This document shows positions 1 to 9,777 of a stretch of 64,000 nt of DNA, piece after piece. Position numbers and translations under genes: made by a program. Numbering within the stretch: position 1 is the stretch's first letter; every line of letters starts with the position of its first letter. The stretch is taken from positions 124,001 through 188,000 of the forward strand of contig NZ_JAFCLU010000001.1 in assembly GCF_018130385.1 (NCBI RefSeq), given 5' to 3'. The stretch is from Bradyrhizobium sp. AUGA SZCCT0283 (GTDB taxonomy: Bacteria; Pseudomonadota; Alphaproteobacteria; Rhizobiales; Xanthobacteraceae). The notes under the pieces are model-generated. The model saw only the letters and a list, made by a program, of their open reading frames with translations, did no database searches and was not told the DNA's origin.

Positions 1-2073
1 CTGGACGTTGTCGAACTTCAGCAGGTTCTTGCGGATGTCGAAGTTGCGGGCTTCGACCTTCTGCTGCGCCTTTTCCAGCGCCTTGTTGATCCAGGGATGG
101 ATGATGGCCTCGCCCTCTTTCAGGCCGAGCCGCTGCAGCATGCTGTCGAGCCGGTCGGACCCGAAGATCCGCATCAGATCGTCTTCCAGCGACAGGAAGA
201 ATTTTGAGCGGCCGGGATCGCCCTGACGACCGGAACGGCCGCGCAACTGGTTGTCGATGCGGCGGGATTCATGCCGCTCCGAGCCCATGATGTAGAGCCC
301 GCCGGGCTTGGTCACGGTCTTGGCCGGCTTGCTGCCTTTGGCGGGCTCGATCTCGACCACGTCCTCGGCCTTCAGCACGATCTCGCGGAAGCGTTCGATG
401 TCAGCCTTGATCTGTTCGATCTTTTTGGCCTTCTCGGCCTCGTCGGTGATGTCAGCGGTCTCCTGCTGGATCCGCATCTCGAGCGAGCCGCCGAGTTTGA
501 TGTCGGTACCGCGGCCGGCCATGTTGGTCGCGATCGTGATCGCGCCGGGGACGCCGGCTTCGGCGACGATATAGGCTTCCTGTTCGTGGAAGCGCGCGTT
601 CAGCACCGCAAACAATTTTGCTGGCTTGCCCGCGCGCGCCGCGGCGTAGAGCTTCTCCATTCCGGATTCCGCGCCGAAATCGATCTGCTTGTAGCCGTGC
701 TTCTTCAGATACTCGGCGAGTACTTCCGACTTTTCGATCGAGGCGGTGCCGACCAGCACCGGCTGCAGCCGCTTGTTGGCGCGTTCGATCTCGGCCAGGA
801 TCGCGGCGTATTTCTCGTTCTGGGTGCGGTAAACCTCATCGTCCTCGTCGAGACGCGCGACCGCCACATTGGTCGGGATTTCCACGACCTCGAGCTTGTA
901 GATGTCGAACAGTTCGTCGGCCTCGGTCAGCGCCGTACCGGTCATGCCGGCGAGCTTTTCGTACATCCGGAAATAGTTCTGGAACGTGATCGAGGCCAGC
1001 GTCTGGTTTTCCGGCTGGACCTGGACGTGCTCCTTGGCTTCCAGCGCCTGGTGCAGGCCCTCGGAATAACGGCGGCCCTGCATCATGCGGCCGGTGAATT
1101 CGTCGATGATGATGACTTCGCCGTCGCGAACGATGTAGTCCTTGTCGCGGTTGAAGAGTGTATGCGCGCGCAGCGCCTGATTGACGTGGTGCACGACCGA
1201 GACGTTCTCGACGTCGTAGAGCGAGTCGCCCTTGAGCTGGCCGGCATCGCGAAGCAGGTTTTCGAGCTTCTCCATGCCGGCTTCGGTCAGCGTCACCGTG
1301 CGCTGCTTCTCGTCGACGTCGTAATCGGTCTTGTCGAGCTTGGGGAAGAAGGTGTCGATGGTATTGTAGAATTCCGAGCGGTCGTCGAGCGGACCGGAGA
1401 TGATCAGCGGCGTGCGCGCCTCGTCGATCAGGATCGAGTCGACTTCGTCGACGATGGCGTAGAAATGGCCGCGCTGGACCATGTCCTCCAGCCGGTACTT
1501 CATGTTGTCGCGCAGATAGTCGAAACCGTATTCGTTGTTGGTGCCGTAGGTGATGTCGCGCGAATAGGCTTCCTTGCGCTCGGCGTCGTCGAGGCCGTGG
1601 ACGATCACGCCGACGGTCAGGCCGAGGAATTGGTAGATCTGGCCCATCCATTCGCTGTCGCGGCGGGCGAGATAATCGTTGACGGTGACGACATGGACGC
1701 CCTTGCCGGCCAGCGCGTTGAGATAGACCGCGAGCGTGGCCACCAGCGTCTTGCCTTCGCCGGTCTTCATCTCGGCGATGTCGCCCTCGTGCAGCACCAT
1801 GCCGCCGATCAGCTGGACGTCGAAATGCCGTTGGCCGAGGGTCCGCTTGGCGGCCTCGCGCACGGTGGCGAAGGCTGGAACCAGGATGTCGTCGAGCGTC
1901 TTGCCGTCGGCGAGCTGCTGGCGGAATTCGGCGGTGCGGGCTTTCAGCGCCTCGTCGGACAGCGCAGCGAGGTCGGGCTCAAGCGCATTGATCGCGTTGA
2001 CGCGGGACTGATATCCCTTCACCCGCCGGTCGTTGGCGGAGCCGAAAAACTTGCGGGCGAGCGCGCCGATCAT
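1..2073 (-). CDS. secA: Preprotein translocase subunit SecA (N-terminal ~691 residues; C-terminus outside window)
   Basis: SecA is the cytoplasmic ATPase motor that pushes unfolded preproteins through SecYEG. Read on the minus strand, the protein starts [12 protein letters not shown] at 2073 and stays open to base 1. The last codons read [20 protein letters not shown], a hallmark SecA segment in the helical scaffold/wing region. About 691 codons are present, so roughly the last quarter of a ~950-residue protein, including the zinc-binding tail, lies off the window. The start is the only ATG that gives the canonical SecA N-terminus. The gene is divergent from the secreted prolyl isomerase gene at 2423. 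A large antisense open frame covers it but is a codon-bias shadow. Confidence 0.97.
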   Translation of the reverse strand, partial: MIGALARKFFGSANDRRVKGYQSRVNAINALEPDLAALSDEALKARTAEFRQQLADGKTLDDILVPAFATVREAAKRTLGQRHFDVQLIGGMVLHEGDIAEMKTGEGKTLVATLAVYLNALAGKGVHVVTVNDYLARRDSEWMGQIYQFLGLTVGVIVHGLDDAERKEAYSRDITYGTNNEYGFDYLRDNMKYRLEDMVQRGHFYAIVDEVDSILIDEARTPLIISGPLDDRSEFYNTIDTFFPKLDKTDYDVDEKQRTVTLTEAGMEKLENLLRDAGQLKGDSLYDVENVSVVHHVNQALRAHTLFNRDKDYIVRDGEVIIIDEFTGRMMQGRRYSEGLHQALEAKEHVQVQPENQTLASITFQNYFRMYEKLAGMTGTALTEADELFDIYKLEVVEIPTNVAVARLDEDDEVYRTQNEKYAAILAEIERANKRLQPVLVGTASIEKSEVLAEYLKKHGYKQIDFGAESGMEKLYAAARAGKPAKLFAVLNARFHEQEAYIVAEAGVPGAITIATNMAGRGTDIKLGGSLEMRIQQETADITDEAEKAKKIEQIKADIERFREIVLKAEDVVEIEPAKGSKPAKTVTKPGGLYIMGSERHESRRIDNQLRGRSGRQGDPGRSKFFLSLEDDLMRIFGSDRLDSMLQRLGLKEGEAIIHPWINKALEKAQQKVEARNFDIRKNLLKFDNVQ

Positions 2074-2313
2074 GCCAATTCCTGCCTTTGCCGTTACTTG
2101 CGTTGCAAGCCGTGACGTGGTCCACCAAGTTGCTTATCAACTCACCGTGACGCGTCGCGGCAAATACCCCGTTCCGGGGCGTCATCCGCCTAATGAGTGG
2201 GAATTAAGCAATCCAAGGTTCAACGGCAAAAAACGCAGCAAAATAAGCGCTATCGCCGCCGTACGATCCGGCACAGATATGGCTGGGTTGGGGCCTTGTC
2301 AACGTGGGTCCAT

Positions 2314-2340
2314 CTGTCAAGGAATTCATCATTTTGACAG
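2314..2340. promoter_or_regulatory. Inverted repeat in the secA / prolyl isomerase divergent region
   Basis: The 349-bp gap 2074-2422 separates two divergent genes. It contains a perfect 7-bp inverted repeat, CTGTCAA (2314-2320) and TTGACAG (2334-2340), with a 13-nt spacer. The right arm includes TTGACA, a consensus -35 hexamer for the rightward gene, but no good -10 is visible 17 nt downstream. It could be an operator or chance. Nothing else is recognisable in the gap. Confidence 0.3.
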
Positions 2341-2422
2341 ACTTTTCGCGTTGCCAAGGCCGCATGATTGGGCGAGTGTCCCGCCGCCTTTGCCGCCCCC
2401 TTCTTCAAGACAAGGATTTTCC

Positions 2423-3331
2423 ATGACCACCTCGTTCCCGGAAACGAAAACCGGCCTGCGCTTCGGCCTCGCCTCCCTGGCCGCAACGGCCTGTCTGGCT
2501 GCGATTCTGGCCGCCAGCCTGCCGGTTCGTGCCCAGGACAACCCCGTTCTCGCCAAGGTTAACGGTGTTGAGATCCGCCAGAGCGACGTCGCAATCGCGG
2601 AAGAGGAACTCGGCCCCAGCCTCGCGCAAATGGACCCGGCGACCAAGAAGGACAATGTGCTGGCCTTCCTGATCGACCTGAAAATCGTCGCCAAGGCCGC
2701 CGAGGACAAGAAGGTCGAGAACTCCGAAGACTTTAAGAGGCGCCTGGCGTTCGCGCGCAGCCGTCTTCTGATGGACAGCCTGCTCGCCACCGAGGGCAAG
2801 GCTGCGACCACCGATGAGGCCATGAAGAAGGTCTATGAGGAGGCCTCCAAGCAGATCACCGGCGAAATGGAAGTTCGCGCCCGGCACATCCTGGTCGAGA
2901 CCGAGGACGAGGCCAAGGCGATCGCGGAAGAGCTGAAGAAGGGCGGCGACTTCGCCGAGCTGGCGAAGAAGAAGTCCAAGGACCCCGGCGCCTCCGACGG
3001 CGGCGATCTCGGCTTCTTCACCAAGGAACAGATGGTGCCGGAATTCTCCGCCGTTGCGTTCACGCTCGAACCCGGCAAGATCTCCGACCCCGTGAAGTCG
3101 CAATTCGGCTGGCACATCATCAAGGTCGAGGAAAAGCGCGCCCGCAAGGCGCCCGACTTCGAGCAGGTCAAGGCCCAGATCGAGACCTATGTGACGCGCA
3201 AGGCCCAGGCCGAATACGTCGCCAAGCTGCGCGAAGCCGCCAAGGTCGAGCGCATGGACAAGCCGGCGGAAGCCGCCAAGACCGAGGCCCCAAAGCCCGC
3301 GGATTCCAAGATGGCACCGGCGAAGAAGTAA
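2423..3331 (+). CDS. Periplasmic parvulin-type peptidylprolyl isomerase (PrsA/SurA-like)
   Basis: Predicted secreted folding catalyst of 302 residues. A basic N-terminus is followed by a hydrophobic stretch and an Ala-X-Ala-like end (LPVRAQ), giving a Sec signal peptide over about residues 12-38. A SurA-like N-terminal helical region follows (about 40-150). The parvulin domain (about 155-250) shows [13 protein letters not shown], the [13 protein letters not shown] block, GGDLGFF and a FGWHIIKV end. The tail is rich in Lys, Ala and Pro. The open frame extends upstream to 2033, but only the ATG at 2423 places the signal peptide at the N-terminus. The gene is divergent from secA, which fits a role in the export pathway. 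The exact client set cannot be read from sequence. Confidence 0.9.
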   Translation: MTTSFPETKTGLRFGLASLAATACLAAILAASLPVRAQDNPVLAKVNGVEIRQSDVAIAEEELGPSLAQMDPATKKDNVLAFLIDLKIVAKAAEDKKVENSEDFKRRLAFARSRLLMDSLLATEGKAATTDEAMKKVYEEASKQITGEMEVRARHILVETEDEAKAIAEELKKGGDFAELAKKKSKDPGASDGGDLGFFTKEQMVPEFSAVAFTLEPGKISDPVKSQFGWHIIKVEEKRARKAPDFEQVKAQIETYVTRKAQAEYVAKLREAAKVERMDKPAEAAKTEAPKPADSKMAPAKK

Positions 3332-3378
3332 GAAATCGCTGTCCCTTCTGCGCGACCGATAGTATTGACCATCGTCAT

Positions 3379-3400
3379 GGCCGGGCCGAAGCGCCCGGCC
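3379..3400. terminator. GC-rich hairpin after the prolyl isomerase gene
   Basis: An 8-bp perfect stem, GGCCGGGC (3379-3386) and GCCCGGCC (3393-3400), with a 6-nt loop lies 48 bases after the isomerase stop. There is no T-tract, so it may be a repeat-type palindrome rather than an intrinsic terminator. Confidence 0.35.
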
Positions 3401-3492
3401 GTTCCATGTCCGGGGACTGGTTGGCAGGCCCTGAGGACGTCGATGCCGGCGCAGGTCCGGCTATGGTTGATCTGGTCGAAGAAGGTGCCCGC

Positions 3493-4734
3493 ATGTCCAC
3501 CACCATTTCCCCCCTCGCCCCGACCGATGTCCCCGAGATGCCCGCGATTGCGGGCGTGAAGCTCGCCACCGCCGCCGCCGGCATCCGCTACAAGGGACGT
3601 ACCGACGTGCTGCTCGCCGTCATGGACAAGGGCACCACGGTTGCCGGCGTCTTCACCAAATCGAAATGCCCGTCCGCTCCCGTTGAATGGTGCCGCGCCA
3701 AGCTCGGCCGGGGACAGGCCCGCGCGCTGGTGGTGAATTCCGGCAACGCCAACGCGTTCACCGGCAAGACCGGCAAGCAGTCGACGGCGCTGACCGCGCA
3801 AACCGCAGCGAAGGCAGTCGGCTGCACCGCCGGCGACGTGTTCCTCGCCTCCACCGGCGTGATCGGCGAGCCGCTCGACGCCACCAAATTCGACGGCGTA
3901 CTGGCGACGTTGGCCGAAGCGGCCACGCCCGACCACTGGATGGCCGCTGCCAAGGCCATCATGACCACCGATACCTTCCCGAAGGTCGCGACCGCCACGG
4001 TGAAGCTCGGCAAGGCCAAAGTGACCATCAACGGCATGGCCAAGGGCGCCGGCATGATCATGCCCGATATGGCGACCATGCTGTCCTTTGTGTTCACCGA
4101 CGCGCCGCTGTCGTCGGCCGTGCTGCAGTCGCTGCTCAAGAGCGGCGTCGAGGACACCTTCAATGCCGTCACCATCGACAGCGACACCTCGACATCGGAC
4201 ACCCTGCTCGCCTTTGCGACCGGCACCGCCGCCGCCCACGGCGCGCCGAAGATCAGCCGCGCCAGCGATCCGCGCCTGAAGGCGTTCGCCAAGGCCTTCC
4301 ACGAGGTGCTGGCCAATCTCGCCGAACAGGTGGCCCGCGACGGCGAAGGCGCGCGCAAGCTCGTCGAGGTGATCGTCGAAGGCGCGACCACCAAGGCCTC
4401 GGCGCGCCGAATCGCGATGTCGATCGCGAATTCGCCGCTGGTGAAGACGGCGATCGCCGGCGAGGACGCCAATTGGGGCCGCGTGGTGATGGCGGTCGGC
4501 AAGGCCGGGGAGCCCGCCAACCGCGACAAGCTTTCGATCTCGTTCAACGGCATTCGCGTCGCAAAGAGCGGCGCGCGCGATCCGTCCTACAACGAGGCCG
4601 AGGTTTCCGAGGTGATGAAAAACCCGAAGATCCAGATCAAGGTAGCCCTCGGCCTCGGCAAGGGCCGCGACCGCGTGCTGACCTGCGACCTCACCAAGGA
4701 ATATGTCGCGATCAATGGCGATTACCGGTCGTGA
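3493..4734 (+). CDS. argJ: Bifunctional ornithine acetyltransferase / N-acetylglutamate synthase ArgJ
   Basis: ArgJ moves acetyl from N-acetylornithine to glutamate and, in bifunctional forms, also acetylates glutamate from acetyl-CoA. It serves arginine biosynthesis in the cytoplasm. The 413-residue protein starts [10 protein letters not shown]. The self-cleavage site lies in [14 protein letters not shown], where Thr195 is the expected nucleophile that becomes the N-terminus of the beta chain. Other family blocks are [23 protein letters not shown] and the C-terminal [11 protein letters not shown]. The frame runs upstream to 3406, but those residues are not family-like, so I use the ATG at 3493. 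mutT follows after 15 bases and is probably co-transcribed. Confidence 0.95.
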   Translation: MSTTISPLAPTDVPEMPAIAGVKLATAAAGIRYKGRTDVLLAVMDKGTTVAGVFTKSKCPSAPVEWCRAKLGRGQARALVVNSGNANAFTGKTGKQSTALTAQTAAKAVGCTAGDVFLASTGVIGEPLDATKFDGVLATLAEAATPDHWMAAAKAIMTTDTFPKVATATVKLGKAKVTINGMAKGAGMIMPDMATMLSFVFTDAPLSSAVLQSLLKSGVEDTFNAVTIDSDTSTSDTLLAFATGTAAAHGAPKISRASDPRLKAFAKAFHEVLANLAEQVARDGEGARKLVEVIVEGATTKASARRIAMSIANSPLVKTAIAGEDANWGRVVMAVGKAGEPANRDKLSISFNGIRVAKSGARDPSYNEAEVSEVMKNPKIQIKVALGLGKGRDRVLTCDLTKEYVAINGDYRS

Positions 4735-4749
4735 GCGAGACAGTGGCGC

Positions 4750-5160
4750 ATGGCTGACATCAAGCTCACTCTCGTCGTCGCCTGCGCCCTCGTCGATGCC
4801 GACAAGCGTGTGCTGATCGCGCAGCGCCCGGAAGGCAAGGCGCTCGCTGGGCTCTGGGAATTTCCCGGCGGCAAGGTCGAGCCCGGCGAACGGCCGGAGC
4901 AGACCCTGATCCGCGAACTGCATGAGGAGATCGGGATCGACGTCAGCGAGCCGTGCCTGGCGCCGCTGACGTTTGCGAGCTACGCCTATGACAGCTTCCA
5001 TTTGCTGATGCCGCTCTACATCTGCCGGCGCTGGGAGGGCATGGTGATCGCGCGCGAGGGCCAGCAACTGGCCTGGGTCCGCGCCAACAAGCTACGCGAT
5101 TACCCGATGCCGCCCGCGGACATTCCGCTGATCCCGCATTTGATCGATTTGTTGATGTGA
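4750..5160 (+). CDS. mutT: 8-oxo-dGTP diphosphatase MutT (Nudix hydrolase)
   Basis: A 136-residue Nudix hydrolase expected to sanitise oxidised dGTP by hydrolysis to the monophosphate. The Nudix box runs over about residues 40-62, with GGKVEPGE, then REL and EEIGI matching GX5EX7REUXEEXGU. The preceding GLWEFPG and the N-terminal DKRVLIAQRPEGK are typical of MutT proper rather than other Nudix enzymes. The length equals the family norm. It lies 15 bases after argJ on the same strand. Confidence 0.92.
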   Translation: MADIKLTLVVACALVDADKRVLIAQRPEGKALAGLWEFPGGKVEPGERPEQTLIRELHEEIGIDVSEPCLAPLTFASYAYDSFHLLMPLYICRRWEGMVIAREGQQLAWVRANKLRDYPMPPADIPLIPHLIDLLM

Positions 5161-5370
5161 GCGGGCTCGTGCCCCGAATGCGGGCGAGCATGCCCGGCCC
5201 ACCGTTGAATCGGTTCATCGTGGGTGCGAAGCACGATCATCTCGCCTCCCGGAGGCAGCGCATTGCTTCTTGGGTGGTACACGCAGGGCCACGACACAAA
5301 ATCGCGAAAACAACCCCATGCAAAGTAGAATGGGACCCCGCTCGCGACTTTCGCTGACGGGAATTGCGCA

Positions 5371-6216
5371 TCAATCGCGCTTCGCCTTCTTCACCGCCGC
5401 TTCCAGGCTCGCTGTCGCCGAGCCCGGCTTCAACGGCTGCTGCTGGCTTTCATGCGGCGCCCAGCCGGACAGCCAAATCACATCAAAGGTTGCGCGGATG
5501 CGACCATCGGGATCGGCAAAACGTTCGCCGTAAATCCGCGCCATTCGCAACATGGTGGCGCGGCGGGTCGGCGTCCGCCGCCGCTCGATCAGGATATTGG
5601 TCGCGCCCATCCGCCTGAGATCGGCCATCAGCGAAAACGCGCTGTCATAGCGCACCACGACGCGATCGACGTCGGTGACCGGCAGCGCAAGACCGGCGCG
5701 CTGCAACAGGCCGCCGATATCGCGCAAATCCGCGAACGGCGCGACACGCGGCGATACCCCGCCCTCGCATTCGGCTTCCGCGGCGGCAAAGGATTGCCTG
5801 AGCTCCGTCAGCGTATCGCCGCCGATCATTGCCGCCAGCAACAAGCCATCGGGCCTCAACGCGCGGCGGATCTGCGCCAGCACACCGGGGAGATCGTTGA
5901 CGAACTGGAATGCGAGCGCCGAGACGGCGAGGTCGATCGACGCTGGCTGCAAGCGCAGCGTTTCCGATTGATCGGGATCGATGCGGGTGATCGATTGGAA
6001 GCGATCGGCGATGGGCTTTCGCAGCAATTCGCCCGGCGTCCAGATATCGGCGACATCGGCAAAATTCCGCATCACCGCCTGCAGCCGCTCCTCCATGTCC
6101 GCCCTGACGCGATCAAGCAGGAACGCCACCGGCCCGGCACGCCGCGCGCGTTCCATCCGCGCGCGCAAGAGCGCGCGGTCGAACAGAACGGGTGCGGCGA
6201 TCGGGTTCGAAACCAT
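5371..6216 (-). CDS. Class I SAM-dependent methyltransferase, NDUFAF5/BioC-like
   Basis: A 281-residue Rossmann-type methyltransferase. The N-terminus has FDRALLRARMERA, a pattern shared with the alphaproteobacterial relatives of mitochondrial NDUFAF5, which hydroxylates an arginine of complex I. Family marks are IDLAVSALAFQFVNDLPG (motif around 110-130), ALRPDGLLLAAMIGG, DTLTELRQSF and the C-terminal FDVIWLSGWAPHESQQQPL. The start ATG at 6216 gives the family N-terminus; the longer frame upstream is shadow of the divergent comF gene. The methyl acceptor, or a hydroxylation role, cannot be told from sequence. Confidence 0.85.
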   Translation of the reverse strand: MVSNPIAAPVLFDRALLRARMERARRAGPVAFLLDRVRADMEERLQAVMRNFADVADIWTPGELLRKPIADRFQSITRIDPDQSETLRLQPASIDLAVSALAFQFVNDLPGVLAQIRRALRPDGLLLAAMIGGDTLTELRQSFAAAEAECEGGVSPRVAPFADLRDIGGLLQRAGLALPVTDVDRVVVRYDSAFSLMADLRRMGATNILIERRRTPTRRATMLRMARIYGERFADPDGRIRATFDVIWLSGWAPHESQQQPLKPGSATASLEAAVKKAKRD

Positions 6217-6294
6217 GCCGGTTGGTACGCTGGCTCCCCTGTCTCTGGCAATCCTGCGCTTGAGCACAATGCCTACCAGCGCTAGCCTCGCCCG

Positions 6295-7104
6295 ATGGAC
6301 GCCGAGGCATCGCCACCACGCTCCATCTCCAGCCACCTGCGCGGCGCGTTGAGCGCCTGCCGCGACGCATTCGCGCATCTGCCAAAGCTCGCGCTCGACA
6401 TCGCGCTGCCGACGCTGTGCGTTTCCTGCCGCGAGCCGGTCGATGGCGAGGGCGTGTGCGCGGCATGCTGGGCCAAACTGTCGTTCATCGCACCGCCGTT
6501 CTGTCCGCGGCTCGGCATCCCCTTTGTCTACGATCCCGGTCCGGAATTGCTGTCGATGGAGGCGATCGCCAGCCCGCCGGCCTACCAGCGCGCCCGAGCC
6601 GCGGTGCGCTATGACGACGTTGCCCGCACGCTGGTTCATTCGCTGAAATACCAGGACCGCACCGATCTGGCGCCGGCGATGGGCCGCTGGATGGCCCGCG
6701 CGGGTAAGGAATTGCTCGATGAGGCCGACGTGCTGGTGCCGGTTCCCCTGCACTGGCGGCGCGGCTGGAGCCGACGCTACAACCAGTCCGGGGCGCTGGC
6801 GCGGGTGATTTCGCGCCAAAGCGGCGTCAAACTGGCCACCGAGGCGCTCCAGCGCATCCGCCCGACCCAGCAGCAGATCGGGCTGTCCCGACCGCAGCGC
6901 GCCAGCAATGTGCAGGGCGCCTTCAAGGTCGCTCCCGATCGCATGGCTGATATCCAGGGCCGCCGTGTCATCCTGATCGACGATGTTCTGACCTCGGGCG
7001 CCACAACGGACGCCTGCGCCCGGGCGCTATTGCGCGCCAAGGCCGCGCAGGTCGACGTGCTGGTATTCGCGCGGGTTGTGGACAGCCACCGGGCTCCCAT
7101 ATAA
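6295..7104 (+). CDS. comF: ComF family protein (double zinc ribbon plus PRTase-like domain)
   Basis: A 269-residue ComF protein. Two CxxC pairs near residues 42-60 (LCVSC and VCAACW) make the N-terminal zinc ribbon. The C-terminal phosphoribosyltransferase fold carries the PRPP-binding loop VILIDDVLTSGAT at about 224-236. The SRRYNQSGALAR and RPTQQQIGLSRPQR blocks are standard for the family. ComF homologues assist DNA uptake in naturally competent species; in this lineage the role is unproven. It starts a tight rightward run with grxC, a nitrilase-family gene and DUF1178. Confidence 0.88.
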   Translation: MDAEASPPRSISSHLRGALSACRDAFAHLPKLALDIALPTLCVSCREPVDGEGVCAACWAKLSFIAPPFCPRLGIPFVYDPGPELLSMEAIASPPAYQRARAAVRYDDVARTLVHSLKYQDRTDLAPAMGRWMARAGKELLDEADVLVPVPLHWRRGWSRRYNQSGALARVISRQSGVKLATEALQRIRPTQQQIGLSRPQRASNVQGAFKVAPDRMADIQGRRVILIDDVLTSGATTDACARALLRAKAAQVDVLVFARVVDSHRAPI

Positions 7105-7133
7105 TTCAAAGACTTGCCAAATCAGAGCGCGCC

Positions 7134-7406
7134 ATGACTGCCATTGAAATCTACACCCGCCCGGGCTGCGGCTATTGCACCGCGGCCAAATCGCTGCTGA
7201 CGCGCAAGAATGCCGCGTTCACCGAATTGAATGTGGCGACCGATCCGGCCTATCGCGAGCAGATGTACGATCGCGCCGGCCACGGCTCGACCTTCCCTCA
7301 GATCTTCATCGGCACAACCCATGTCGGCGGCTGTGACGAGCTTTACGCGCTGGATCGCGCGGGCAAGCTCGATGGCCTGCTGGCAGGAGAAAAGGCCTCC
7401 TCATGA
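7134..7406 (+). CDS. grxC: Glutaredoxin 3 (GrxC)
   Basis: A 90-residue dithiol glutaredoxin with the active site CGYC at residues 11-14, preceded by the usual YTRPG. The GSTFPQIFI segment supplies the cis-proline and GGCDELYALDRAGKLDGLL the glutathione-binding end. It reduces disulfides and glutathionylated proteins in the cytoplasm. Its stop overlaps the next start as ATGA, so it is translationally coupled to the carbon-nitrogen hydrolase, as in many alphaproteobacteria. Confidence 0.95.
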   Translation: MTAIEIYTRPGCGYCTAAKSLLTRKNAAFTELNVATDPAYREQMYDRAGHGSTFPQIFIGTTHVGGCDELYALDRAGKLDGLLAGEKASS

Positions 7407-8281
7407 GCGCTGGCTCGACCTTTACCGCTGCCATGGTGCAGATGCGCACCGGGCTATTGCCCGAGCCGAGCCTCGAGCAGGGCATCAAGCTGATTCGCGA
7501 AGCCGCAGCGCAAGGCGCCGATTACGTGCTCACCCCGGAGGTGAGCAACATGATGCAACTGAACCGCAAGGCGCTGTTCGAGCATCTCGCGTCCGAGGAA
7601 GACGATCTCTCGCTGAAAGCCTATCGCGCACTCGCCGCGGAATTGAAGATCCATCTCCATATCGGCTCGCTGGCGCTGCGCTTTTCGCCGGAGCGCGCCG
7701 TCAACCGCTCGTTCCTGATCGGGCCTGACGGAAATGTGCTCGCCAGCTACGACAAGATCCATATGTTCGATATCGATCTGCCCGGCGGCGAGAGCTATCG
7801 CGAATCCACCAATTACCAGCCGGGCGAGACCGCCGTGATATCCGACCTGCCGTGGGGCCGCATCGGTCTGACGATCTGCTACGACGTGCGCTTTCCGGCG
7901 CTCTATCGCGCGCTGGCCGAGGCCGGCGCGTCGTTCCTCACGGTGCCGTCAGCCTTCACCAGAAAGACCGGCGAAGCGCATTGGCATACGCTGCTCCGCG
8001 CCCGCGCCATCGAGAACGGCTGTTTCGTGTTTGCCGCGGCACAGGCCGGCATGCATGAGAACAAGCGCGAGACGTTTGGCCATTCGCTGATCATCGCGCC
8101 ATGGGGCGAAATCCTCGCCGAGGGTGGCGTCGAGCCCGGCGTGTTCCTCGCCGAGATCGATACATCCAAGGTCGAGACGGCGCGGAAAGCCGTGCCGTCG
8201 CTGCAGCATGGCAGGCGCTTCGGCATCGCCGACCCCAAGGCTGGCCCCGAGCATCTGCATCTCGTCCGGGGTTCGGCATGA
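7403..8281 (+). CDS. Carbon-nitrogen hydrolase (Nit1-type omega/deaminated-glutathione amidase family)
   Basis: A 292-residue nitrilase-superfamily amidase. The catalytic triad is visible as Glu46 (LTPEVSN), Lys118 (ASYDKIHMFDID) and Cys159 (LTICYDVRFP). The FDIDLPGG and the TGEAHWHTLLRARAIEN block place it near the Nit1/NitA branch, which removes deaminated glutathione formed by transaminase side reactions. That role would fit its coupling to a glutaredoxin gene. It overlaps grxC upstream and DUF1178 downstream by 4 bases each. The substrate is an inference from branch and context. Confidence 0.88.
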   Translation: MSAGSTFTAAMVQMRTGLLPEPSLEQGIKLIREAAAQGADYVLTPEVSNMMQLNRKALFEHLASEEDDLSLKAYRALAAELKIHLHIGSLALRFSPERAVNRSFLIGPDGNVLASYDKIHMFDIDLPGGESYRESTNYQPGETAVISDLPWGRIGLTICYDVRFPALYRALAEAGASFLTVPSAFTRKTGEAHWHTLLRARAIENGCFVFAAAQAGMHENKRETFGHSLIIAPWGEILAEGGVEPGVFLAEIDTSKVETARKAVPSLQHGRRFGIADPKAGPEHLHLVRGSA

Positions 8282-8751
8282 TCCGGTACAACCTTCGCTG
8301 CGAGAAGGGCCATGCGTTCGAAAGCTGGTTTCAAAGCTCTGCGGCCTATGAGAGCCAGGAAAAACGCAGGCTGGTGAGCTGCCCTGCCTGCGGTTCGGTC
8401 AAGGTCGAGCGCGCCATCATGGCCCCGCAGATCGTGAGCAAGAAGGGCCGCGAGGCCGCCTCGCCTGCGCCAGCCGCGCCTGCGGAAGCAACGGCGTCAT
8501 CGGAATCGACGCCGCTCCTGATGGCCCAGGAGCGCGAGCTGCGCGCCAAGCTCAAGGAATTGCGCGATCACATCGTGAAAAATGCCGACAATGTCGGCGA
8601 TCGCTTCCCCAACGAGGCGCGCAAGATGCACTACGGCGATATCGAGCATCGCCCGATCTACGGCGAGGCCTCGCCGGACGAGGCGCGCGCGCTGATCGAC
8701 GAAGGCGTCGAGGTTTCCCCGCTGCCGGTGCTGCCGGACGACCGGAATTGA
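8278..8751 (+). CDS. DUF1178 family protein
   Basis: A 157-residue protein of unknown function. The N-terminus reads MIRYNLRCEKGHAFESWF, then a second cysteine pair CPACGS at about 39-44, so the two cysteine sets could bind a metal. A Pro/Ala-rich linker leads to a C-terminal block with DNVGDRFPNEARKMHYGD, the DUF1178 signature. The ATG overlaps the upstream stop as ATGA, fixing the start and showing coupling to the amidase gene. Confidence 0.88.
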   Translation: MIRYNLRCEKGHAFESWFQSSAAYESQEKRRLVSCPACGSVKVERAIMAPQIVSKKGREAASPAPAAPAEATASSESTPLLMAQERELRAKLKELRDHIVKNADNVGDRFPNEARKMHYGDIEHRPIYGEASPDEARALIDEGVEVSPLPVLPDDRN

Positions 8752-8771
8752 TGCGGCGGTTCCGTAGATTC

Positions 8772-8868
8772 CTAGGGTGGGCAAAGCGAAGCGTGCCCAC
8801 CACTTCTCAATGATCGCTTGTAACTAAAATGGTGGGCACGGCGCTTACGCGCCTTTGCCCGCCCTACG
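8772..8868. repeat. Head-to-head pair of GGTGGGCA/TTTGCCC palindromic repeats
   Basis: Two imperfect palindromes face each other between DUF1178 and the convergent transporter gene. The left one spans 8772-8803 (GGGTGGGCAAAG ... GTGCCCACC) and the right one 8831-8868 (GGTGGGCACG ... TTTGCCCGCCCTACG). A single copy of the same family lies at 20625-20655. This is a dispersed REP-like element that may also stop convergent transcription. Confidence 0.8.
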
Positions 8869-8877
8869 ATTCCCGAA

Positions 8878-9777
8878 TCAAGCCGCCACCAGCAGCGCAA
8901 CGCCCGCCACGATCAGCACGATGCCGGACAATTCACGCGCCGATAGCGGCTGCTTGAACGAATAATACGCCACGGCCTGCGCGAACAGCACCTCGACCAG
9001 CGCCAGCGTGCGCACATTGGCGGCCGCCGTCAGCGCAAATGCCAGAAACCAGAATTGCGAGGCGAATGCGCCCATGAAGCCCGCGAGCATCGAGGGCCGC
9101 CACAGCGTCAAAATCTTCTTGAGCACGTCCGGTGCGCGAAACAGGAGATAGACCGTCAGTACCAGCGTCTGCACGAACAGGCCGAACACCAGCATATAGG
9201 ACGCCGCCGTGACGAAGGAGACGCCGGGCACCACGATAACAGCGCCGCGAAAGCCGACCGCCGAAAGCGCAAAGCCCGCCGCGGCGACCAGACCGATGAT
9301 GGTCGGCTTCAACTCCGCAAAGCCCTTTTCGCCGCCCGGCCGCAGCGCCGTGATGACCACGCCGACGGTCGCGATCACGATCGCGACCACTTTCAGCAGC
9401 GTCAAATGATCGCCGAGAAAGATGAAGCCGAAGATCGCGGTCTGGATCGCCTCGGTTTTGAGATACGCCGTCGTCACGACGAAGGAGCGGTCGTTCATCG
9501 CAAGCAGCATCAGACCGGTAGCAACGATCTGACTGAGCGCGCCGAGCAACAACCACGGCCAGAACACCGCCGTCGGCCACGGTACAGGGTCGCCGGTCAC
9601 CGCCACGACGACCGCAAAGAAGATGATCGAGAACGGAAAGCCGAACAGAAAGCGGATATTGGTCGCGCCCCAGGTCCCGAGCGGCCCCGTCAACGAGCGC
9701 TGCATCGCATTGCGGGCGACCTGGCCCAGCGCGGCGATGATGGTGAAGGGAATCCAGAGGGAGGCGACGGAGAGCAT
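8878..9777 (-). CDS. EamA/DMT-superfamily transporter
   Basis: A 299-residue integral membrane protein with about ten hydrophobic segments arranged as two EamA repeats. Visible marks are the first segment LWIPFTIIAALGQVARNAMQ, a central DRSFVVTTAYLKTEAIQTAIFGFIFLGD block, and a C-terminal FAQAVAYYSFKQPLS turn. These proteins export small metabolites or amino acids by proton exchange; the substrate is not readable. It is one of three DMT genes in this window. Confidence 0.85.
   Translation of the reverse strand: MLSVASLWIPFTIIAALGQVARNAMQRSLTGPLGTWGATNIRFLFGFPFSIIFFAVVVAVTGDPVPWPTAVFWPWLLLGALSQIVATGLMLLAMNDRSFVVTTAYLKTEAIQTAIFGFIFLGDHLTLLKVVAIVIATVGVVITALRPGGEKGFAELKPTIIGLVAAAGFALSAVGFRGAVIVVPGVSFVTAASYMLVFGLFVQTLVLTVYLLFRAPDVLKKILTLWRPSMLAGFMGAFASQFWFLAFALTAAANVRTLALVEVLFAQAVAYYSFKQPLSARELSGIVLIVAGVALLVAA

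Noticed and set aside
271..2115. 614-codon plus-strand open frame
   Set aside because: It lies antisense to secA, has no recognisable domain and shows the low-complexity Asp/Leu/Val pattern of a GC-rich shadow frame.
3187..5067. 626-codon minus-strand open frame
   Set aside because: Antisense to argJ and mutT, both of which carry clear catalytic motifs.
5161..5370. Gap sequence around 5290-5330 that seems familiar as a dispersed Bradyrhizobium repeat
   Set aside because: Only one copy is in this window, so the sequence itself gives no support.
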